A stretch of 64,000 nucleotides of DNA from Companilactobacillus heilongjiangensis (GCF_000831645.3 NZ_CP012559.1:1550001-1614000), one strand, 5' to 3'; positions 7,389 to 16,107 are shown, counted from the stretch's first letter. Notes: generated by a model not told the origin, from the sequence alone. Numbers and translations are program-made.

Positions 7389-8638
7389 TAGAAGAATAAT
7401 TCCTTACATGCATTAGAAATGGCAATCTTTACGTGCTCGTAAGTTAGGCCACCTTGAATATAAATGATATATGGTGCACGCATTGGACCATCACAGGAGA
7501 ACTCGATACTTGCTCCTGAGACAAATGTTCCGGCTGCCATAACAACTTTATCCTCATACCCTGACATCTCACTAGGAATAGGTGAAACGTCGGAATCAAT
7601 TGGTGAGAATTGTTGAACCATTTTAGCAAATTGCACCATCTTATCTGGATCGCCAAATTCGATTGTTTGAATCAAATCAGTCCGGTCATCATTCCACTTA
7701 GGTGAAACGTTCAAACCAAGTTTTTCAAAGATGGCTGCTTCAAAAATTGCACCCTTAATGGCATTTCCAGTCACTCTAGGAGCTAGGAAGAAGCCTTGGA
7801 ACATTTCTGATTGACGGTCAATTGTGGCACCCTCAGAAGCCCCGATACCAGGAGCTGTTAAACGATAACTTGCTAATTCAACTAAATCTTTCTTACCAAC
7901 GATATAGCCACCAACTTTAGCTAAACCACCACCAGCGTTCTTGATCAATGAACCTGCCATCAAGTCAGCGCCAACTTCAGTTGGTTCAATCTCTTCTGAA
8001 AATTCACCGTAACAATTATCAACAAAAATAATTGCATCAGTTACAGCCTTAACTTGCTTGATGATTTCAGCAATTTCTTTTACTGTTAAGCTCTTACGAG
8101 TTGAATAGCCACGAGATCTTTGAATAGCAATTACTTTTGGATTTTGTTCCTTAATTTTTTGCTTCATTAAATCAAAGTCAACTTTATCCCCATCCATCTT
8201 GACAGAATCAAAGCCAATCTTGTAATCAATCAATGAACCACGCTTATTACCAGCTATACCAATAACTTCTTGCATTGTGTCATAAGGTTCGCCAGTAACA
8301 TACAAAAGGTTGTCTCCTGGACGCAATAGTCCAAATAAGGCTGTTGCTAACGTATGTGTACCTGAAACAAACTGTGGTCTAACTAAAGCAGCCTCAGTTT
8401 TGAATACATCCGCATAAACAGCTTCCAATTGGTCACGACCACGATCATCGTCCCCATAGCCAGTTGTTCCTAACAAACTCGACTCATCGACACTCTCTTT
8501 ACGAAAAGCCTCTAGAACCTTGTTTTGGTTGTCTAAAACTTGTTCATCAATTTCAGCCAGCTTTGGAGCAATCATCTGGTCTGTTTCTTTAATTACTTCC
8601 TTCAATTTATCTGGAAATGCTGCATCCCACTTAGTCAT
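7388..8638 (-). CDS. ynbB: PLP-dependent methionine gamma-lyase-like protein (YnbB / aluminium resistance family)
   Basis: This 416-aa fold-type I PLP enzyme belongs to the YnbB family (annotated 'aluminum resistance protein' or methionine gamma-lyase-like). The sequence shows SGTHTLATALFGLLRPGD (PLP phosphate-binding region, about 92-110), IFVDNCYGEF (about 203-212, Asp that pairs with the pyridine nitrogen) and LIKNAGGGLAKVGGY (about 231-245, lysine that forms the Schiff base). The true reaction is not settled for this family. It overlaps the end of miaA by eight bases and has AGGAGGG before the ATG, so it is translated from the miaA transcript. Coupling to miaA is common in Bacilli. Confidence 0.88.
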   Translation of the reverse strand: MTKWDAAFPDKLKEVIKETDQMIAPKLAEIDEQVLDNQNKVLEAFRKESVDESSLLGTTGYGDDDRGRDQLEAVYADVFKTEAALVRPQFVSGTHTLATALFGLLRPGDNLLYVTGEPYDTMQEVIGIAGNKRGSLIDYKIGFDSVKMDGDKVDFDLMKQKIKEQNPKVIAIQRSRGYSTRKSLTVKEIAEIIKQVKAVTDAIIFVDNCYGEFSEEIEPTEVGADLMAGSLIKNAGGGLAKVGGYIVGKKDLVELASYRLTAPGIGASEGATIDRQSEMFQGFFLAPRVTGNAIKGAIFEAAIFEKLGLNVSPKWNDDRTDLIQTIEFGDPDKMVQFAKMVQQFSPIDSDVSPIPSEMSGYEDKVVMAAGTFVSGASIEFSCDGPMRAPYIIYIQGGLTYEHVKIAISNACKELFF

Positions 8639-9554
8639 TTTGCCCTCCTAAAAATTTAAGGATATTGGTTTCAATATCGGTTTGATAATTTTTATCATCA
8701 CTAATATTATACCAATCAACATCCATCTGATTACGGAAATACGTAAATTGACGCTTGGCAAAGTGACGAGAATTCTTTTTAATTTCATCCAGACAACTTT
8801 CCAAACTTGCTTGACCCTCAAAATAAGGAAATAGTTCCTTGTAGCCGATTCCATTCTTAGCCTGTGGGAACTTATCACGACTGTTATAAACGTACTTAGC
8901 TTCGTCTAACAAGCCCATCTGTACCATTTTATCGACACGGTCATTGATACGTTGGTACAACTTAGGACGATCATCAGTTAAACCAATCAAATAAAAATCA
9001 GCCCACTTGTCTCCGTTATCCTGCTCAGTAATCGACTTGCCAGTTGAACGGATAACTTCAATGGCACGAATCAAGCGACGAGTATTCTCAATATCAATTT
9101 TCTGATAAGCCAACGGATCTTCATCCTTCAAGATTGCTTGTAACTTGTCTATTCGACCAGACTTTTCCAACTCAACCAATTCTTGACGGTATTTGTTATC
9201 ATCCTTTTTGCCACCAAGGTTCAGGTTGTTAACTAACGAGCTCAAATAAAAGCCAGTACCACCAACAACTAACGGCAATTTATTATCCGCAGATAAGTCA
9301 GTAATGATGGTTTTAGCTTTAGCTTGAAAATCTTTAACTGTGTAACGCTGATCGGCATCACAAATATCAACCAAGTGATGTGGAACTTCAGTTAATTCTT
9401 GTGGGGAGTCTTTGGCGGTCCCTATATCTAAATTACGATAAATCTGCATCGAATCCCCAGAAATAATCTCTCCATTAAATTTTTTAGCTAATTTTAGACC
9501 AAGTGCACTCTTACCAACAGCGGTCGGTCCTACTATCGCAACAACTTTTATCAA
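8631..9554 (-). CDS. miaA: tRNA dimethylallyltransferase MiaA
   Basis: The enzyme transfers a dimethylallyl group to N6 of A37 in tRNAs that read codons starting with U. The 307-aa protein has the P-loop GPTAVGKS (about 9-16), SGDSMQIYRNLDIGTAK (about 33-49, substrate and Asp base), VVGGTGFYL (about 96-104) and NTRRLIRAIEV (about 158-168), with the C-terminal KNSRHFAKRQFTYFR tRNA-contact helix. The start is TTG with GAGAGGT seven bases upstream; no ATG fits. It is divergent from the DUF3042 gene, and the promoters of both must lie in the 85-bp gap. Confidence 0.96.
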   Translation of the reverse strand: MIKVVAIVGPTAVGKSALGLKLAKKFNGEIISGDSMQIYRNLDIGTAKDSPQELTEVPHHLVDICDADQRYTVKDFQAKAKTIITDLSADNKLPLVVGGTGFYLSSLVNNLNLGGKKDDNKYRQELVELEKSGRIDKLQAILKDEDPLAYQKIDIENTRRLIRAIEVIRSTGKSITEQDNGDKWADFYLIGLTDDRPKLYQRINDRVDKMVQMGLLDEAKYVYNSRDKFPQAKNGIGYKELFPYFEGQASLESCLDEIKKNSRHFAKRQFTYFRNQMDVDWYNISDDKNYQTDIETNILKFLGGQND

Positions 9555-9639
9555 AAAATTACCTCTCTTAGACAGTCTTTTATAGATATTTTAAACGAAA
9601 TAAGCCATAATGAGAATTAAAGACAGGAGGAATATTATT

Positions 9640-9834
9640 ATGGCAAAAAAACAAAAACATCTTCGTTTTGTTAAAGGCTTCCTTGTTGGTTCACTAACAA
9701 CAGCTACTGCAGTTTATGGTGCTTTACACGCATTCAAGAAAAAGGTTATCGAACCCGAAAATATTGAAAACGAACGTATTGAAGCTAACCGCAGACGTGC
9801 TAACCGTAAGAGCCTTCAAGCACACCAAGGATAA
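9640..9834 (+). CDS. DUF3042 family small membrane protein (64 aa)
   Basis: A short protein with one membrane span near the N-terminus (FLVGSLTTATAVYGALHAF, about 11-29) and a basic, helical tail (ENERIEANRRRANRKSLQAH). This fits DUF3042, found in lactobacilli beside miaA; its function is unknown. The start chosen is the ATG at 9640 with AGGAGG eight bases before it. The longer frame from 9610 would place the Shine-Dalgarno inside the coding sequence. A strong terminator follows ten bases after the stop. Confidence 0.8.
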   Translation: MAKKQKHLRFVKGFLVGSLTTATAVYGALHAFKKKVIEPENIENERIEANRRRANRKSLQAHQG

Positions 9835-9845
9835 CAATTAAAGTG

Positions 9846-9881
9846 GAACTGATAGGGTTTTTCTATCGGTTCTTTTTTTTT
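9846..9881 (+). terminator. Intrinsic terminator after the DUF3042 gene
   Basis: GAACTGATAG pairs with CTATCGGTTC (one G-T pair), followed by nine T. Repeat copy 3 begins at the very next base. Confidence 0.9.
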
Positions 9882-10074
9882 GCCGCCTCCAGGTGCCAGT
9901 AAGTAAAATAGTCCGCGGTGAGGACCGGTCCGAGCCAAAGTGCGGTCTCGAACCTCGATTTGAAGCCTTACCACAGTTCGGTAAGTCTCCAAATTCGCCC
10001 TGTGGTGTAATGGCTAAAGCCATAACGCCACCTCCACCGCTGTACTATTTTACTTACTGGCACCTTCCGGCTAA
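9882..10074 (-). repeat. Cloverleaf repeat copy 3 (reverse)
   Basis: It reads GCCGCCTCCAGGTGCCAGTA, then arm 3 (GGTCCGAGCC / GGTCTCGAACC), arm 2 (TTTGAAGCCTTACC / GGTAAGTCTCCAAA), arm 1 (GGTGTAATGGCTAAAGCCAT / AACGCC) and the other outer strand TACTGGCACCTTCCGGC. It starts exactly at the end of the T run of the preceding terminator. It pairs with copy 4 across a 180-bp AT-rich linker that holds no gene. Confidence 0.88.
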
Positions 10075-10253
10075 ATCTCGCGTAATTTGTAGTTTAACCA
10101 TATCCTCTTATTTAATAATCTACAATGTTTAACTTCATAATGGAATATTGAAAAGTAAACCGAAGCATTTTCTGTTGATTCAATCAATATTATAAAATCC
10201 ATCAATCCAATTTAATTTATAGAGATAATACCAACAGAACTCTTTAAAACTCA

Positions 10254-10442
10254 GAGCCACCGGGCGCAAGTGATGAAGACCGCAGTGGCAGTGGTGTTAG
10301 GCCGGCGAACTTCCGGTCTTACAGCACAGGACGTCTTTTGAACTTCGCAAAGACCGCGAATTTCAAAAGCGAGGGTCGAGACCGCACTTCGGCTCGAGCC
10401 GGTCCCACAGCAGGCTTCATCACTTGCGCCCGGTGGCGGCAT
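10254..10442 (+). repeat. Cloverleaf repeat copy 4 (forward)
   Basis: The outer stem GCCACCGGGCGCAAGTGATG pairs with CATCACTTGCGCCCGGTGGC. Arm 1 is GTTAGGCCGG/CCGGTCTTAC, arm 2 is CTTTTGAA.TTCGC/GCGAATTTCAAAAG, arm 3 is GGTCGAGACC/GGCTCGAGCC. The outer end GGCGGCA lies about 20 bp before the terminator of the next minus-strand gene. Confidence 0.88.
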
Positions 10443-10463
10443 CCTTCAATAGCACACCAACAA

Positions 10464-10502
10464 AAAATGCTGTGTCAGATTAAACTCTGCACAGCATTTT
10501 TT
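10464..10502 (-). terminator. Intrinsic terminator of the glcK-rhodanese operon
   Basis: AAATGCTGTGC pairs with CACAGCATTT, with T runs on the minus strand. It closes the operon 12771-13340 to 10502. Confidence 0.8.
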
Positions 10503-10915
10503 TAGATTTTAGTAGTTTTCTTAGTTTTGCCTTCCCAATCAGCAAAACGGTCTTCTAACCACTTAACGTCAGTAAAGCCCCACTTTTTTTGCAACTTAAG
10601 AGCCGCACGGACACACATATTTTTGTTATCTCCATATAGGTAAACTGGAAGATCTGGTCTTAATTCACCCTCATTGTACTTGAGTTGTGTATATGGAAGA
10701 CTTCTAGCACCCAAAATATGTTTGGCATCGAATGCGTTTTTCTCTCTTAAATCAACAATTTGAGCTTTTCTCATCGTTTCCTCAAATGTCTTTTGATCGA
10801 TTGAACCGCCCATGCTTCTACCCTTTAACCAGAAGTAAAGCCATGAACCAACCCAATAAACCAAAAATCCGATTACAATAATATACAAAATCACATTCAA
10901 AACTTGCATTAACAA
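10502..10915 (-). CDS. Membrane-anchored rhodanese-like domain protein lacking the catalytic Cys
   Basis: This 137-aa protein has one N-terminal membrane span (about residues 5-30) followed by a cytoplasmic rhodanese domain (IVDLREKNAFDAKHILGARS at about 53-72, then PVYLYGDNKNM and RAALKLQKKWGFTDVKWLE). Active rhodaneses carry Cys at the start of the loop after the YLYC-like strand. Here that position is Gly (YLYGDN), and the only nearby Cys (MCVRAA) is six residues later, so sulfurtransferase activity is doubtful. The arrangement after glucokinase matches the YqhL-like gene of other Bacilli. It starts six bases after the glcK stop with AGGAG overlapping the end of glcK. Confidence 0.85.
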   Translation of the reverse strand: MLMQVLNVILYIIVIGFLVYWVGSWLYFWLKGRSMGGSIDQKTFEETMRKAQIVDLREKNAFDAKHILGARSLPYTQLKYNEGELRPDLPVYLYGDNKNMCVRAALKLQKKWGFTDVKWLEDRFADWEGKTKKTTKI

Positions 10916-10921
10916 AAACTC

Positions 10922-11884
10922 CTAATCAACTTTAATCAATGAAGCAGCACCAATAACACCGGCACCATTACCTAAACTAGCTAATCTTAGTTCAGTTGCA
11001 TCCTTAATTGTAGCAAATTCATTGGCACGCATAGCTTTGTCAACTTTTGCACGAAGGAATTCACCAGCAGCTGAAACTCCACCACCGATAACGATGTACT
11101 TAGGGTTCAATGTGTTAGCAATGTTACCAAGAACAAATCCAAGTGAATCACAAACATAATCAGCTACGATCATTGCTAGGTCATCATCTTTTTTAGCTAA
11201 ATCAAAGACATCTTTAGCTGAAATATCTTGACCATCATCAAGCATAGCCTTCAATTCTGATTTACCAGCATATTCGCCAGCACGGTCTCTAGCAACACGC
11301 ACGATACCAGTAGCTGAAGCGATTGTTTCCAAACAACCTCTCTTACCACAAGTACACATGAAGCCATTAGGATCAACTGTAACGTGACCAATTTCTCCGG
11401 CAGCACCATTAGCACCTTGGATCAATTTACCATTAGCGATGATACCACCACCAACACCAGTGCCTAAGGTTACAAACACAACGTCATTAGCGTTGTTACC
11501 AGCACCTTGCCATCTTTCACCAAGAGCCGCAACGTTAGCATCATTTTCAATTGTTACAGGAAGACCTGTACCCTTTTGAATATCACGCACTGGATAAACT
11601 TCATTAGTCCAGTTAAGGTTGTAAGCACCTTTGATTGTTCCATTTTCATGGTTGATTGTACCAGGTGAACCTAGTCCAATACCATCAAATTGGTCGGGAC
11701 TCATGTCATACATCTTGATATGGTGATTGATTGAATCAATGATATCAGGGATGATCAATTGTCCATCAGAAAGAATATTTGTTTCAATACTCCACTTTTG
11801 TTGAATCTCACCTTTATCAGTAAGAATAGCAAATTTAATTGTTGTACCACCAAGGTCAACACCGATTAACTTTTTGTCTGTCAC
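10922..11884 (-). CDS. glcK: Glucokinase, ROK family
   Basis: The enzyme phosphorylates glucose with ATP to glucose 6-phosphate. The 320-aa ROK protein shows the ATP-binding GVDLGGTTIKFA (about 8-19), ENDANVAALGE (about 116-126, catalytic Asp118), TLGTGVGGGI (about 142-151), GEIGHVTV (His ligand) and the ROK zinc motif CTCGKRGCLE (about 183-192). The start is a GTG that overlaps the yqgQ stop by four bases, so the two are translationally coupled. In lactic bacteria this enzyme feeds glucose released from disaccharides into glycolysis. Confidence 0.95.
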   Translation of the reverse strand: MTDKKLIGVDLGGTTIKFAILTDKGEIQQKWSIETNILSDGQLIIPDIIDSINHHIKMYDMSPDQFDGIGLGSPGTINHENGTIKGAYNLNWTNEVYPVRDIQKGTGLPVTIENDANVAALGERWQGAGNNANDVVFVTLGTGVGGGIIANGKLIQGANGAAGEIGHVTVDPNGFMCTCGKRGCLETIASATGIVRVARDRAGEYAGKSELKAMLDDGQDISAKDVFDLAKKDDDLAMIVADYVCDSLGFVLGNIANTLNPKYIVIGGGVSAAGEFLRAKVDKAMRANEFATIKDATELRLASLGNGAGVIGAASLIKVD

Positions 11885-12117
11885 TTTGATCTGTCCTTTT
11901 CTTCTTGTTTTTTCTCTTCTAGTCTGTGTTCACGTTTTAAGACCAATTGAACACGAATAAAGGTCTGTTTGTCGATTAATCCACCTTCGTACAAGCGCCT
12001 AATCTCACTTGACATCAATTCGATATCCCAGATTCTTTTGCCAACATGCACAAAAGTCCCAAAGCGTTTCAAAAGCTGCTGTACATCATAGAGGGTTCTA
12101 AAGCTCATATTATCCAT
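11881..12117 (-). CDS. yqgQ: YqgQ family protein (DUF910)
   Basis: A 78-aa helical cytoplasmic protein with the family core TLYDVQQLLKRFGTFVHVGKR followed by WDIELM and EIRRLYEGGLID. It is always found just before glucokinase in Bacilli; the biochemical role is unknown. It ends in a strongly charged tail (KREHRLEEKKQEEKDRSK). The start at 12117 has AAGGG about 12 bases upstream inside the rhomboid gene; a second ATG three codons later is possible. It overlaps the upstream rhomboid gene by eight bases. Confidence 0.9.
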   Translation of the reverse strand: MDNMSFRTLYDVQQLLKRFGTFVHVGKRIWDIELMSSEIRRLYEGGLIDKQTFIRVQLVLKREHRLEEKKQEEKDRSK

Positions 12118-12787
12118 AAACTATCATACCCTTTGCATACATATAATAAGAGATAGCAATGGCTACCAAAATTGCCAGTATGCGAAAGATCATTTTTGGA
12201 CGACTGATTTTAGGCAATCCCAAAGCATAGCCGAGGAGTAACCCACCAACAGCGCCACCAATGTGACCCCAAATATCGATACCGGACATAGTCAGGTCCA
12301 TCAACAAATTAATTGCGATTAGACCTAAAAAACTTTTGCCAAGTTCTCTCAAAAATCGGTTCTCGCGATAAATTAAACCTAATGCTAGAAAGGCAGCAAA
12401 CATGCCGAAGAGAGACGTACTAGCACCAGCTGAAATAACATTATTGGCACCAAAGGCAAAACTTGCAAGATTACCCATAATACCGCTTAACATATAAATC
12501 ACGAAAAATCGCCAATGACCGACCATTGGCTCTAAGATTTGACCAACATATAACAGTGTAAACCCATTCATAAAAATATGAAAGATACCAATGTGTAAAA
12601 ATATTGGCGTAATCAAGCGCCACCATTGACCAGCTTGAACTAAATTATTAGTTTTTGCTCCCATCAACAGCAACGTTTGATAATTTTGCGAGCCACCAAC
12701 TACTGATTCAACGATGAAAACACCGATTGTCACAGCTAGTAAGACCCAAGTAACGTATGATTTACTCTCTTTATTGATTATTTGCAT
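12110..12787 (-). CDS. Rhomboid family intramembrane serine protease (GluP/YqgP type)
   Basis: From the ATG at 12787 the protein is 225 aa with about six to seven membrane helices. The catalytic dyad is visible: Ser in GASTSLFG (GxSx motif) and His in WGHIGGAVGGLLLG. The N-terminal loop has the WRLITPIFLHIGIFHIFMN signature with the conserved HxxxN-type helix. It cleaves transmembrane substrates in the lipid bilayer. An in-frame start at 12808 is available, but AAGGGTG is correctly placed only for the 12787 ATG. It overlaps the end of the cyclo-ligase gene by 17 bases. Confidence 0.92.
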   Translation of the reverse strand: MQIINKESKSYVTWVLLAVTIGVFIVESVVGGSQNYQTLLLMGAKTNNLVQAGQWWRLITPIFLHIGIFHIFMNGFTLLYVGQILEPMVGHWRFFVIYMLSGIMGNLASFAFGANNVISAGASTSLFGMFAAFLALGLIYRENRFLRELGKSFLGLIAINLLMDLTMSGIDIWGHIGGAVGGLLLGYALGLPKISRPKMIFRILAILVAIAISYYMYAKGMIVYG

Positions 12788-13340
12788 CAACATCACCCTT
12801 TGACACAAGAATCTTATCGATTGGCTTATCTAACACGTAAATAGGCCAAGGCGTGTCTGTGTAAAATTGTCTCGATGATGCTAAGGAAATTGTTTTAGTT
12901 GGATGCTTAGCCAAATAACGGTCAAAATAACCCGCACCAAAACCAAGTCGATTTTTTGATTGTGAGTATGCTAAACCCGGAACAATCAAGAGATCAGGCG
13001 GATCCATAATATTATTCTCATAATTTTTTGGTTCTCGAACGCCAAATGAACTCTCAATTAATTCGGTATCTTTCGTATATTGTACGAAACGCATTGAATA
13101 ATTGGCGAAAGTCTTCGGAATATAAACATCCTTACCCATTTCCCAACATTGATTAATAATTGGAAATGTGGGGATTTCATCGTTCATACTCAGCGTAATA
13201 CCGATACTTGGGGTATTTTGAAAATCTAAATCATCGAATAATTGCATGTAAAGATCATTGATTTCTTTTTGAGCCTTATCGGATTTCATAAACTCACTGA
13301 CCAAATCGATCTGCTTTTTTCTAAAGCTTACCTTATCCAA
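12771..13340 (-). CDS. 5-formyltetrahydrofolate cyclo-ligase
   Basis: ATP-dependent conversion of 5-formyl-THF to 5,10-methenyl-THF in one-carbon metabolism. The 189-aa protein (usual length) has KKQIDLVSEF near the N-terminus, PKTFANYSMRFVQY in the middle and the family signature LLIVPGLAYSQSKNRLGFGAGYFDRYLAK (about 127-155, nucleotide-binding GxGxGYYDR-type loop). The start is TTG with GGGAGTGA seven bases upstream. It is the first gene of the operon cyclo-ligase - rhomboid - yqgQ - glcK - rhodanese, whose gene order is shared with Bacillus and Staphylococcus. Confidence 0.93.
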   Translation of the reverse strand: MDKVSFRKKQIDLVSEFMKSDKAQKEINDLYMQLFDDLDFQNTPSIGITLSMNDEIPTFPIINQCWEMGKDVYIPKTFANYSMRFVQYTKDTELIESSFGVREPKNYENNIMDPPDLLIVPGLAYSQSKNRLGFGAGYFDRYLAKHPTKTISLASSRQFYTDTPWPIYVLDKPIDKILVSKGDVDANNQ

Positions 13341-13355
13341 TTAATCACTCCCTTA

Positions 13356-13392
13356 GTAAAAAAAAACAACAGGGGTTTTAACCTGTTGTTTA
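13356..13392 (-). terminator. Intrinsic terminator overlapping the end of rpmG
   Basis: On the minus strand AACAACAGG, a short loop and CCTGTTGTT are followed by nine T. The rpmG stop codon lies in the 5' half of the stem. Confidence 0.85.
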
Positions 13393-13539
13393 TTTTGTTT
13401 CACGGTGCAATGTAACAGTGCGTTCGCGTGGACAATATTTCTTAAGTTCAAGGCGATCAGGGTTGTTACGCTTGCTCTTGTTTGTTAGATATGTACGTTC
13501 GTGACATGAAGTACATTCCATTGTTATGTTTACTCTCAT
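13390..13539 (-). CDS. rpmG: 50S ribosomal protein L33
   Basis: This 49-aa ribosomal protein begins [20 protein letters not shown] and ends TLHRETK, unmistakably L33. It keeps the first CxxC pair (Cys9 and Cys12) and Cys37 in KKYCPRE but not the fourth Cys, a pattern I regard as usual in lactobacilli and that suggests weakened zinc binding. It has its own terminator and lies between the PBP gene and the cyclo-ligase gene, all on the minus strand. Confidence 0.95.
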   Translation of the reverse strand: MRVNITMECTSCHERTYLTNKSKRNNPDRLELKKYCPRERTVTLHRETK

Positions 13540-13626
13540 ATTGGGAACATCCTTTCATAATACTTAACTAAATTCAACTAATTAAATATATCATTTTTTT
13601 CGATATTTTAAAAGGCTAAATTCAGA

Positions 13627-15735
13627 TTATTTCTGACCAGTCATCTTATAGTAGTCTGTATAAATCTGATGTGCTAGTAAGTTTGGATAACTACCATTCT
13701 CACTTGTTAGATTAGGAAAGACGATAGCCATTGCTACATTAGGGTCTTCATATGGTCCGAAACTGACCAAACTAGTGGTAATTGTTTCAGGAGGATCAGA
13801 TGAAGGATTATCAGGATTGTAGTAGAAAGATTGGGCAGTACCAGTCTTAGCAGCTACAGCTGGTGATAAATCTTTCAACTTAGTAGCAGTAGTCCAGTAA
13901 CCACTACCATGGACAGCGGCATACATACCCTTTCTAACGACGTTTAATTCATCTTGAGTAAATCCAACCTTATTTAGAACGGAAGGCTTTGTAACGGATG
14001 TCAAAGCTCCCTTTGTTCCATCATCTTTAGTCTTTTGAATTGATTGTACGACGTATGGTTTCAAACGATAGCCACCATTTGCGATGGTAGAAATATATTG
14101 AGCCATTTCAATCAATGTATAGGCATCATAGTTACCATAAGATAAATCCAGTGCAGAACCAGTCTTCAATTGACCATCACTGTTTCTTGTAGAACCTTCA
14201 ATACCAGTTGTTTCACCTGAAATATCGATTCCGGTCTTTACACCTAAACCAAATTGATTAAAGTAACCACGTAGTTTAGAGAAAATATCAGGATTCATTG
14301 ACATTTCTTCATTAGGGACGTATTTGGCATTCCCTTCCTTCATGGCTAAATTCATCATATAAATATTTGATGAAAATTGTAGTGCTTGAATAGCATTTAA
14401 ACTACTGAAAGTACCAGGCGGATAAACAGACTTTTTAACCGGTGAACCTGGCAAGTAAATTGGATTATCAACTTGTGAATTATTTTCAGGTGTAATAACA
14501 CCATCCATTAAAGCACCCAAGACAGTCGCACCCTTAACAGCAGAACCCATAACGAAGGTTCTATTGATAACACCCAAAGCATCTTCAGATGTATCACCAG
14601 TCTTAGGATCATTGTGAATTCCGGCCATAGCCAAAACAGCACCAGTCTTAGGATTCAAAACAACAGCATAGGCACCATCAGAATACTGTGTAATACCAGC
14701 AGCTTTGGCAGCACTATATTGTGCATTTAAATCATCTTGAACTTTCTTTTGGAAACTTGAATCAATTGTTAAGTTAAGGTTTCCACCTTTTTGACCTTTG
14801 TATAGTACAGTACTCTTCTTGATCTGGTTGTTAGAACCAATTTGAACTTGACGTTGACTCTTAGTACCAGAAAGAATTGATTCATAATTCTTTTCTAGAT
14901 AACTAGTTCCGACACGGTCATTACGTGAATAACCAGATGCCAACATTGAGTTAATTTCATCATCGGGAATACCTTGTTGTTCTGTGGAAACACCACCGAT
15001 GATACTGGCAATTGATTTACCTTGTGGATAATCACGTGTCCAGTTACTACCGATACTGATTCCTGGTAATTCAGTCAAATGTTCACTAACTTGAGCAATT
15101 TCTCGAGCAGATAAATTCTTATCTTTCAAGAAAACTGTTGAAAGTGAATAAGCAGCACTCATTTTCTTAAATAAAGAAGCTCGCTGGAGGTCTTTATCAT
15201 TCAGATGAACGCCTTCTTTTTGAACATATTTAACTTCATTAGCATAAATTTTTGTTGATGACAAAGCATCGCCATTAGCATCAACACGATATGACTTAGG
15301 CATTTGCTTAGCAACTTGAGCTGACTTATTAGGTGCAGCCAAGATATAATCAGCCTTATCACGATCTGTTAAATCGTCGACATCAACTTTCATATACTTT
15401 GTCAATCTGCTTGCAATCGTATAAATATCACTCGACTTAACGCTCCCACTCTTTGTATAAGTGATTGCATTGGCTGTCGAGTTCCCAACTAAAAGTCTAC
15501 CTTTAGAATCATAAATCATCCCACGTGGCACACTGCCTGTCATTACTGTCTTATCTGTTCGGTCAACTTCAGCTTGAAACTTACCACCATAAACAATCTG
15601 GAGATAAGCTAGCTGTGCAACTAACATTGCGAATAGAACAAAGACAATAAAAAAAAGCAGGTTTAGACGAAATGGAATAGTAGACTTCGCTTGACTACCT
15701 GTTCTTTTCTTTAATATATCCAGTATTCTTCTCAT
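13627..15735 (-). CDS. Class B penicillin-binding protein (elongation-type transpeptidase)
   Basis: This 702-aa peptidoglycan DD-transpeptidase has a short basic cytoplasmic start and one membrane anchor (about 24-46). A PBP dimerisation domain follows (VPRGMIYDSKGRLLVGN at about 74-90), then the penicillin-binding domain from about 330. The active-site motifs are SAVK (about 388-391 in VMGSAVKGATVLG), SSN (in LQFSSNIYMM, about 447) and KTGT (in AAKTGTAQS, about 632). It belongs to the PBP2/PBP2B group that crosslinks septal or sidewall peptidoglycan outside the membrane. The start is an ATG with AAGGAT seven bases upstream. It is last in the block greA - HesB-like - PBP. Confidence 0.94.
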   Translation of the reverse strand: MRRILDILKKRTGSQAKSTIPFRLNLLFFIVFVLFAMLVAQLAYLQIVYGGKFQAEVDRTDKTVMTGSVPRGMIYDSKGRLLVGNSTANAITYTKSGSVKSSDIYTIASRLTKYMKVDVDDLTDRDKADYILAAPNKSAQVAKQMPKSYRVDANGDALSSTKIYANEVKYVQKEGVHLNDKDLQRASLFKKMSAAYSLSTVFLKDKNLSAREIAQVSEHLTELPGISIGSNWTRDYPQGKSIASIIGGVSTEQQGIPDDEINSMLASGYSRNDRVGTSYLEKNYESILSGTKSQRQVQIGSNNQIKKSTVLYKGQKGGNLNLTIDSSFQKKVQDDLNAQYSAAKAAGITQYSDGAYAVVLNPKTGAVLAMAGIHNDPKTGDTSEDALGVINRTFVMGSAVKGATVLGALMDGVITPENNSQVDNPIYLPGSPVKKSVYPPGTFSSLNAIQALQFSSNIYMMNLAMKEGNAKYVPNEEMSMNPDIFSKLRGYFNQFGLGVKTGIDISGETTGIEGSTRNSDGQLKTGSALDLSYGNYDAYTLIEMAQYISTIANGGYRLKPYVVQSIQKTKDDGTKGALTSVTKPSVLNKVGFTQDELNVVRKGMYAAVHGSGYWTTATKLKDLSPAVAAKTGTAQSFYYNPDNPSSDPPETITTSLVSFGPYEDPNVAMAIVFPNLTSENGSYPNLLAHQIYTDYYKMTGQK

Positions 15736-15761
15736 ATTTATCCTTCAAAAAAAACGAATAA

Positions 15762-16058
15762 TTACTCATTCGATTTAAAAATATAATTTGGCCCATCAAG
15801 GTCTTTGTCATATTCAACTAACAAATCATATCTGGCAAAAAACCAAGTATCACTATCAGTTATATAATAACTCACACCATGGATGACAGTACTGGACACC
15901 GGATCAATTGGTTTTTCCTTACGCATAGCGATTGAAAATCCCTCATGAACCATTGTTTTTCCATAGACCTTACCATAAAAATGTACACCATCACCGGGTA
16001 CTAAGTCCAACTCTTCTTCAAACCATTTTACTGCTTCATCAGTTAGTTCGATCTTCAT
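15762..16058 (-). CDS. HesB/YneR family protein without cysteines
   Basis: From the ATG at 16058 the protein is 98 aa. The core KIELTDEAVKWFEEELDL, HFYGKVYG and GFSIAMRKEKPID match the HesB-like (YneR/IscA-fold) family annotated in Firmicutes as iron-sulfur biosynthesis proteins. No cysteine is present, so it cannot bind an Fe-S cluster the way IscA does, and the true role is unknown. The longer frame to 16067 would begin on a GTG that lies inside the Shine-Dalgarno region (GAGGTGG); the ATG is correctly spaced from it. Confidence 0.85.
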   Translation of the reverse strand: MKIELTDEAVKWFEEELDLVPGDGVHFYGKVYGKTMVHEGFSIAMRKEKPIDPVSSTVIHGVSYYITDSDTWFFARYDLLVEYDKDLDGPNYIFKSNE

Positions 16059-16107
16059 GACGTCCACCTCAATCTTTTAATTAAGATAAACATAGCAGAA
16101 AACGTTG

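Noticed and set aside
9838-10442. ORFs of 61-79 aa in the miaA-glcK intergenic region
   Set aside because: All are read from repeat copies 3 and 4.
13390-13539. L33 as a broken gene because one zinc Cys is missing
   Set aside because: The length and both ends are intact. I regard loss of the fourth Cys as usual for L33 in lactobacilli.
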